A stretch of 64,000 nucleotides of DNA from Apricaphanius iberus (lineage: Eukaryota > Chordata > Actinopteri > Cyprinodontiformes > Aphaniidae). The stretch's first letter is position 1. Each line of letters starts with the position of its first letter. Positions 58,479 through 64,000 of this stretch are shown here, one piece after another. The stretch is from the NCBI GenBank assembly GCA_028564705.1, contig JAPXFQ010000787.1:1612001-1676000 (forward strand), written 5' to 3'. The translations under genes were made by a program, and so were the position numbers. The notes beneath the pieces are model-generated. The model searched no databases, had not been told where the DNA came from, and worked only from the letters and a program-made list of their open reading frames with translations.

Positions 58479-59200
58479 TCAAACTAATACTACAACATTA
58501 AGTAAACATGCGTCACAGTTGATTACAAAGTACAGATAAATCATAACACAGAATTTTTCCACCACAGTGCTTTCAAAGGAGATGCAGAAATTTACTGATA
58601 ATACGATTTCAGTTACGGCAATGTTAGCGATATTTAAGTCTTTGCTAATAAGTAGGTCCAGGTTGTGTCCTCGGTTGTGCGTTTGCTCATTGATGTGTTG
58701 GGTTAGGTCAAAGTTATGAAGGGCGTCATTTAGTGCTTTTGTTCCACTATCTTGGGGCTTGTCAGTATGGATGTTGAAATCTCCCACAATTGCTATCTGG
58801 TCATAGTCCAGATATATTGCAGAGCAAATGTCATTGAAGTCATTAAAACTGTTTTTGTTAGGTTTTGGTGGTCTATATATGTTTACAAATATGAATTTGT
58901 TTGGTTTATTTGTTACAGTAGCTATATATTCAAAGGTGCTGAACTCAACTAGCAACATTTTTTTGAGGTTTAGTGATTTGTGAAAGATTGTAGCAAGACC
59001 ACCACCGTTTTTGTTTTTCCTGGTCTCCCTAATGAAGTGATAATCATTTGGGCAAGTCTCTATTAGTACAGTTTGTTCTGTATTGTCATCTAACCGTGTT
59101 TCTGAGAGAAACAGAACATGTATATCATGTGTAATGATGTATTCATGGTTTAAGAGAAACTTCCCTGATATAGATCTAATATTTAGTACAGCTGCTTTAA
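58479..59200 (-). pseudogene. LINE endonuclease (APE type)
   Basis: Read from 59200: LNIRSISGKF (N-terminal strand with catalytic Asn), VLFLSETRLD (catalytic Glu), KNGGGLATIF, FIFVNIYRPP, VGDFNIHTD (catalytic Asp/Asn), then NEQTHNRGHNLDLLIS. These are the successive motifs of the APE-like endonuclease of non-LTR elements. The frame is open from about 59200 to 58479 apart from terminal junk after residue 120; the final SDH motif lies displaced near 58110, across an insertion. Confidence 0.75.
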
Positions 59201-59384
59201 TATTTCTTTCCGTTATTGAGATATTATTTTTGCATGGTATTATTTTTAAATACTGTACTGCTCGGTTATTTGTAATTTTAGTGTGTGGACATCTATTTTT
59301 ATGATAACTGGGATTTTATTTTCAGAATGAGAATGAGAATGACCAAACACTCTCTTTTGGTGGGTAGCGTTCTGGGGAGGGAAC

Positions 59385-59600
59385 ATCTTGGCACAGCTGG
59401 TGGCGCAGCTCGCATCAGAGCTGGAAGGTTCAGGTTCGATCCCTGCCAGTGACGCTTTGGGTGCTGAGGGAGTGTTTGTTCCTCCACATCATTGTCACTT
59501 TGTGGAGTTTGCATGTTCTTCCCGAGTTCCGTTAAGTAGCTAATGTGAGCTACTCACACAAAAACATACCCCAGTCCTCGGCTTTAAAGGCACATTGAAT
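59385..59600 (+). repeat. tRNA-derived SINE-like repeat
   Basis: An A-box-like TGGCGCAGCTCG at 59401-59412 and B box GGTTCGATCCC at 59433-59443, at spacing typical of a tRNA promoter, followed by 'gtggagtttgcatgttcttc' and 'cacacaaaaacata'. This is the widespread fish repeat with a tRNA-like head. The opposite-strand copy is at 48990. Not a tRNA gene: no cloverleaf closes. Confidence 0.65.
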
Positions 59601-59779
59601 GTTATTGTTTTCATCCGGGTATTTTTGCGCATGCGTACAACAATGGAGGGCAAAAAGCTTCCACACCGCTATGCAAAGCCGTGCAGTTGCAGATGAACAG
59701 TTAGAAAAACAAAATAAAACCTAAACTATCTTTGGGCAGATAATCAAAAAAGTCTCCTCATAAAGCTAACTGCATTCAG

Positions 59780-60525
59780 CACAAAGCTTCCAGTCCGTTA
59801 ATGACTGTTTACTAAAAAGCTACGGGAAGAAACTCATCAGATATTACCACCGCCAGTTTAGTATGGAGAAATCTACAATTATAAGATCAACATGCCTCAA
59901 CTTTACACCGCAGACCCAAGAAGGCATACAGTCATTAGGAAAGCCCCCAGTGCTCGACTCTACCAACACATTTTTATACCGATCGATCATCAACACAGCA
60001 GTGTGAGTCACAACAACTTAGTTACCATTCAGCCAGTTTAACACCCGACAGGCCACTATTTATAACTTCACCAGATTACTGACATGTCCTAGACATATTC
60101 ACAACCCAGAAACAACGACACGTTACGGAGTTAAGAAGCAATTTCACGGCGAACCGACAGCTTATACAGCGCAGGCTGCGTTAGCTCTCTGTGTAGTAGA
60201 AAACAGCTAGCTAATGACATCACCATCAGGCTAAGAGCAGCACCACGACTTTAAGCAGGCGCGCGTAAAGAAATAAAATAATGAACTTACAGCCAACATG
60301 TAATGGAACAGCCGTTTGTACAACCAGTAACAAATGAGAAAACTGAGATAGCTAAAAGCTAGCCCACCGAGTTAGCTTCCAGACCGTTTCAAACAGCTGA
60401 CAAGCTACGGGCAGAAAATCTTCAGAAATGACCACTGCCAGTTTAGTTTACAGATATCTACATTATTTGATCATCATGCCTCAACTTTACACAACAGAAG
60501 TAAAGAAGACATACATATATTAACA
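59780..60525 (+). repeat. Direct duplication of about 160 bp, about 586 bp apart
   Basis: 59780-59940 and 60370-60525 share 'gcttccag-ccgtt', 'agctacggg', 'cca-cgccagttta', 'catgcctcaactttacac' and 'gaag-catac'. Similarity is about 75 percent by eye. The sequence between is CpG-containing (60110-60270). The whole 59.6-60.6 kb block may be one internally duplicated DNA element without identified ends. Confidence 0.6.
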
Positions 60526-61643
60526 TCAACTTACCTCCGTTGTGTGAGATAAGCAGATTATTTTTTCAGACTGGATCCCTGAATGGATCATCATCTAACT
60601 CAGCTATGGATGGCAGCGTATTTCATCTGCTGGAAACCTATTAAATATTATTATTGTCATTTTTTTTCCATTTCTGCAGCCTACAGTGCTACAAGTGTTA
60701 ATCATGCTGATAGATTTTTCCTTAACCGCCATGTAGCAGCGATCTAATGACAGCTGTCATATAATAACAATGGAAGGCAGTGGGAGCTAAAGGTCTTTCA
60801 GCCCTCTAGAGAGTGGTTGGGGGGCAGGCGCTCGGGTGCATGACGTCACGTTTCAACGTGTCCATACTGCCTCCTCCTAGCTGACCGGGGCGCCTGAGGG
60901 GTTAGGGAGGATTTGGCTGGAATAACGTGATCCTTCCACATGCTACGTCCAGCCGGGGAAACCCCACCCCTTCAGGTGAAAAGAAGGCCCTACTCACTCC
61001 TCAAGCATGAAGGAGGCTTGAGCTTCAGTGCAGGGCCCTCCCGGGGTTGGCAGAGGGAGAGCAATGCCCAAGTCTGGAATTAGGTAGAAATACTGGGTGG
61101 TAAATAATTGGAAAAAAAAACCAATGGGATAATAAAAGTAGGAGTCAGGAAAAAGTCATTCAAGTAAAAAACAAACAAAAAACAATTAGAGTATAATTTT
61201 ACAAAATTTTATACCAACAGATCACTGGGTTTAGACCCTTCTTGTTGCAGTCTTTCACTTTTCAGCAGCACTGTGTTATAAATGCAACATGGGACAACCT
61301 AATTGGTTAGTTTTTGCAGGTGGGCTTCAACAGCCTTTGCAAGGTCTCTGACTTCAGTCCACATTCTTGGGTTTCTCCTTTGTCCAGACTGACCCTGGAT
61401 AAGTCTCGGACCACTATCTGAAAAAGGTAAAGCTAATAGGATTGTCTCCCTGGTCTGGGTCAGTAAACCTGTTTTATCTGTTTACATTCCCCTGTCCTGC
61501 TTCTTTGGCTTCATTTACAACCGCAAACTTAAGGTGTCCAAGCAGATCTGTGGTTACCCAGAACTTTGGTGAAGAACTCATTCTTATTAAGGTTACATGA
61601 TTCAGACAGTAATCAACTGTCTGGGACATATTGTTAAGCTGCA
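60526..61643. other. No gene; SINE-like stretch at 60885-61090
   Basis: The segment 'ggcgcctgaggggttaggga', 'ggctggaataacgtgatcc', 'ttcaggtgaaaagaag' and 'gttggcagagggagagca' resembles a dispersed fish SINE-like repeat of GC-rich type, family not named with confidence. Nothing else identified. Confidence 0.35.
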
Positions 61644-61673
61644 CCCACACACACACACACACTCACACACACA
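61644..61673. repeat. (CA)n microsatellite, interrupted
   Basis: About 14 CA units with one CT interruption. It is responsible for a false His/Thr-rich frame. Confidence 0.9.
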
Positions 61674-62055
61674 TTCAGTTTCAATTGATAGAGGTGTAAT
61701 AATAGCCTCCGATAAGCCTTGTAACCAATGGCGGCTGGTCTATTATGGGCGCTGGGGCGCCGCCCCTCCTACCAATTTTAGAAAAAAAAAAGAAAAAGAA
61801 AAAAAGTTTAAGTTTGACCAAAACATGACTTTCTTCGGTACATGTGTAGTGTTTTACACACTAGAAGGAGAGGGCGGGGGAAGGGTAGGGTTTCTTTTTG
61901 TCTGCCAGCTTCATCGTGTGCTGCAACAACATGATAAATGTGTAGTTTTATACTTGGGGCGTCGAGGAAAAGCGCCCTTGCTATCTAACCAATGGCGCTC
62001 TTATAGGGTATAAAAACGTCACTACATATCATTAATTCAACCAATCAGAAACGCG

Positions 62056-62112
62056 CAATGTTAAATCTCCAATGGGCGCCTGGCATCAGTGCCCATCGGA
62101 GATTTAACATTG
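62056..62112. repeat. Palindrome, 22-bp arms, 13-base loop
   Basis: CAATGTTAAATCTCC at 62056-62070 pairs perfectly with GGAGATTTAACATTG at 62098-62112. After one mismatch, ATGGGC (62072-62077) pairs with GCCCAT (62091-62096). The loop is 13 bases. It sits just before the transposase remnant. Confidence 0.92.
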
Positions 62113-62189
62113 ACTTTTTGGTGTGGTCAAGTGTCTGCGAAACCCGGCGGTTGGAGCCAGTCTTTCTTGACAAGTTGTCAATCACAGCG

Positions 62190-62333
62190 GCATACGAGAC
62201 AGAGACAGTGCAATCTCTTCTTCAAAATCCATTTGAAAGAAGACCACTGGCTGAAAAGCTTAATATTAAAGAAACGGAACCGGACCAGCCACAAATTAAC
62301 ATCAGACAGCAGGTGAAAGACAAGGAAGCGTCT
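62190..62333 (+). pseudogene. hAT (TTF/ZMYM-type) transposase N-terminal remnant
   Basis: The frame contains ETVQSLLQNPFERRPLAEK, then EPDQPQINIRQQVKDKEAS and a stop. The pattern 'LLxNPF...LGPDxPxINIxQ' precedes the TTF-type zinc finger in Tip100/ZMYM-like hAT transposases. The zinc finger, catalytic core and C-terminal domain are absent. Residues before about 45 of the open frame seem unrelated, so the true start is unknown. Confidence 0.6.
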
Positions 62334-63437
62334 TAACGCGAGTAGAAAGCGCCGTATTTATAGGCATATTGAATTATGCATTTTGGGTCTCTGTATAGCT
62401 TGAGTACATTTCATAGTAAGGTATCGCTGCGTTACAAATGTGCATTATTCAGTAGAAGTGATGTTTTCTGACTTAAATTAATGCCAACTGATTAGCGGAA
62501 GTAGCTTTGTAGTCTAGACAACGCTACTTCACAATAAGAGCATGCATTCCTGTTTATACTGATGACTTGGATAGTTTGTCTGCTGAGTGTTTACGTTTTG
62601 GAAAACAGTAAATTGTGACATTTTATTACTAAGTCTATATTACATTTGATTTATTTAATACTTAACACAGCTGCTGATATTCAAATATTAAGTTTATTCA
62701 TATATTTTGGTTATTTCTACCTTGCATTAGTAATTATTTTTCATATGAGATCACACATATCATCTCCCTCCTCACATTTATATCACCCATACCGGTATCA
62801 GCAGCTGTGTAGAAATAATAAAGAGCAGCAGAAATATAACAGTCTTTTCTCTATCATATCTTCTCATACTCTGAATGGCTTTAAGAGGAGCTCTGGCAGG
62901 TTCTCCCAGTCTGAACAGAGTGATCCCAGTCTGAACCAGCACCTCTATAGACAGCTCAGTGTTTCCTCCTGTATAGTAGCAGTCTGTTCTAGAGAAACAT
63001 TTGAAGCCTCTGACTGAAATTATTGTTGTTTTAGGATAGTCCTATTAAGAGGATGATCAGGGTTGTTCAACATTAATAAGGAACCGCTTTACATACAGAA
63101 AATGTTAGCTCGTTAGTTTGTGTTAGCAACTGGCTAAAATATCAATATGTCAATGTATGAACATGTAGTCAATGTGTGAATATGATTGTGGAATTAAAAA
63201 GTAAATTCTATTAATCTTTATTTATAAAAAAAAGAGCTATGGTAATTGGATTTCTCCTTTTACTCTAAAAAGTGTAGTTTTTTTAGTCATATTTAGGAAT
63301 GCTAATTAGTCTGAATTAATTCACAGCAATCCCTTGATTAATTAAGTAAAAAAAGAAAAATCATTTGACAACCCTAATATCTAGCCATCATCATAGCCCC
63401 CCCGGAGAAAATTCCACCGGCCACCACTGCTTGTAAC

Positions 63438-64000
63438 AATAGATAATACAAACAAATCAAATTTAAAATGGGTGATGAGTAAACCAGTTACTAATTTAAA
63501 TTTTATTTCAAACATTCGACAGTTTAATTGCTGAATGCTTTAAATAGGAAGGTAGACATTTGTAAATACAAGTAGCTGCAGTTAGGAACATCTAATTGGT
63601 AATGCAAAGATTGTACGATATCATTGGATGAGGTTGAATGATATCTAGGTAGAGCATTAATAATGACATCCAGTCTGTCGTTCAGTGAGTTGTAATGACA
63701 GTAATTGTTATTGCAGGTGTTGTTTCATTGTGAAGATAGAAAAAAAAAAGTTTGGAAGCTTAAGATTAAGTTTAACAAAGCGTGTTATAGTCACTGAAAA
63801 TTAACTGTAGAATGTTTCAAAGGCACGGGCAGAAAGGCAGTGTAATTTCTGTCCTTTGTAATTCAAATGGACTGGAGTGATCCCCCACCATGCACATGGT
63901 GATGGATAACATATTGGAGGGCAGCGTGCCCTAATAGGATGGACGAGGCAAAATAATCTTGGCCAGGCAACAGACAAGAGGGGAGCAGACCAGAGGGTCC
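63438..64000. other. No gene recognised
   Basis: AT-rich sequence to the window edge, with no domain or transposon end seen. Confidence 0.4.

Larger units (their letters stand above)
55731..59230 (-). mobile_element. EN-RT LINE (CR1/L2/jockey group), nearly full length, decayed
   Basis: On the minus strand the order is endonuclease (59200-58480), its catalytic-His region SDH (near 58110), linker (58011-57799), RT (57547-56300) and a C-terminal part (56188-55958), then the 3' terminus with 'aattaccttgtgttg' and 'ataaaattgccttgcc' at 55731-55795. Around 3.5 kb survive, with stops and shifts throughout. There is no clear ORF1. The SINE-like repeat at 59395 lies just upstream. The same 3' end occurs at 51195. 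Confidence 0.8.
61726..63429 (+). mobile_element. hAT element, 1704 bp, with perfect 8-bp target duplication
   Basis: CTTGTAAC flanks both sides exactly (61718-61725, 63430-63437). The left end CAATGGCGGCTGGT and right end (reverse complement CAGTGGTGGCCGGT) match at 11 of 14. This is the CAGTGGCGGCTGGTG-type hAT of fish. Inside are a transposase N-terminal remnant (62190-62333) and a strong palindrome (62056-62112). It lacks the DDE and dimerisation parts, so it needs a helper. The perfect target duplication suggests it is fairly young. Confidence 0.85.

Noticed and set aside
59395..59460. Possible tRNA gene from A and B boxes
   Set aside because: No acceptor or anticodon stems can be formed and the sequence continues as a known SINE-like repeat.
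61597..62013. 138-codon plus-strand open frame
   Set aside because: It runs through the CA microsatellite and across the left border of the hAT element; low-complexity and chimeric, so not a gene.
1..64000. CRISPR arrays, operons or bacterial promoters
   Set aside because: No regularly spaced short palindromic repeats; the tandem arrays found have no unique spacers, and the sequence is plainly vertebrate.

Overview
This window reads as nuclear DNA of a ray-finned fish. The evidence is the repeat content: Tc1-like transposons of several families, a Rex3-type RTE fragment with its GATG tail, L2/CR1-group LINEs, hAT, Harbinger, Tigger and TTAA-target elements, a Ty3/gypsy remnant and tRNA-derived SINE-like repeats. 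The bases are AT-rich and microsatellites are frequent. A percomorph is the best guess, but the species cannot be told from the sequence. There are no bacterial-type operons, and I recognise no complete host protein-coding gene. The window looks like a gene desert or the inside of a very large intron.

Layout. 0-7 kb: half of a dispersed repeat, a LINE 3' end, a Tc1 copy split by a hAT MITE, a 2.46-kb element flanked by TTAA, and a large palindromic MITE. 9.6-14.8 kb: a Tc1 fragment, a truncated Rex3 copy between perfect 14-bp target duplications, and a Ty3/gypsy pol remnant interrupted at a TTAA by a 1168-bp piggyBac-like element. 16-21 kb: two Tc1 fragments, a 610-bp MITE, a decayed 31-bp minisatellite split by a hAT element, and a perfect 63-bp duplication shared between that hAT and a nearby Tc1 relic. 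22.4-25 kb: a nested cluster with long inverted arms.

26.9-29.2 kb: an L2-like LINE on the minus strand, heavily broken. 30.8 kb: a TATA-like box followed by an ATG and a splice-donor-like site, the only host-gene-like signal I would follow up. 32-35.6 kb: an L1-type RT scrap and two related Harbinger copies. 37.6-40.2 kb: a Tc1 fragment abutting a 2.4-kb hAT that carries an RTE scrap. 42.3-44.1 kb: the best-preserved element, a 5'-truncated L2 with an uninterrupted 461-codon reverse transcriptase frame.

44-64 kb: a Tigger MITE, a 40-bp minisatellite, SINE-like repeats on both strands, a run of 25 G, a 60-bp tandem array, a nearly full-length but broken EN-RT LINE on the minus strand, a 586-bp-spaced duplication, and a 1.7-kb hAT with perfect 8-bp target duplications, a transposase N-terminal remnant and a 22-bp-arm palindrome.

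The elements do not act together as a system. What the window records is a sequence of nested insertions that can be ordered in time. Host function, if any, would lie in the unannotated non-coding intervals, which need cross-species alignment that I cannot do.
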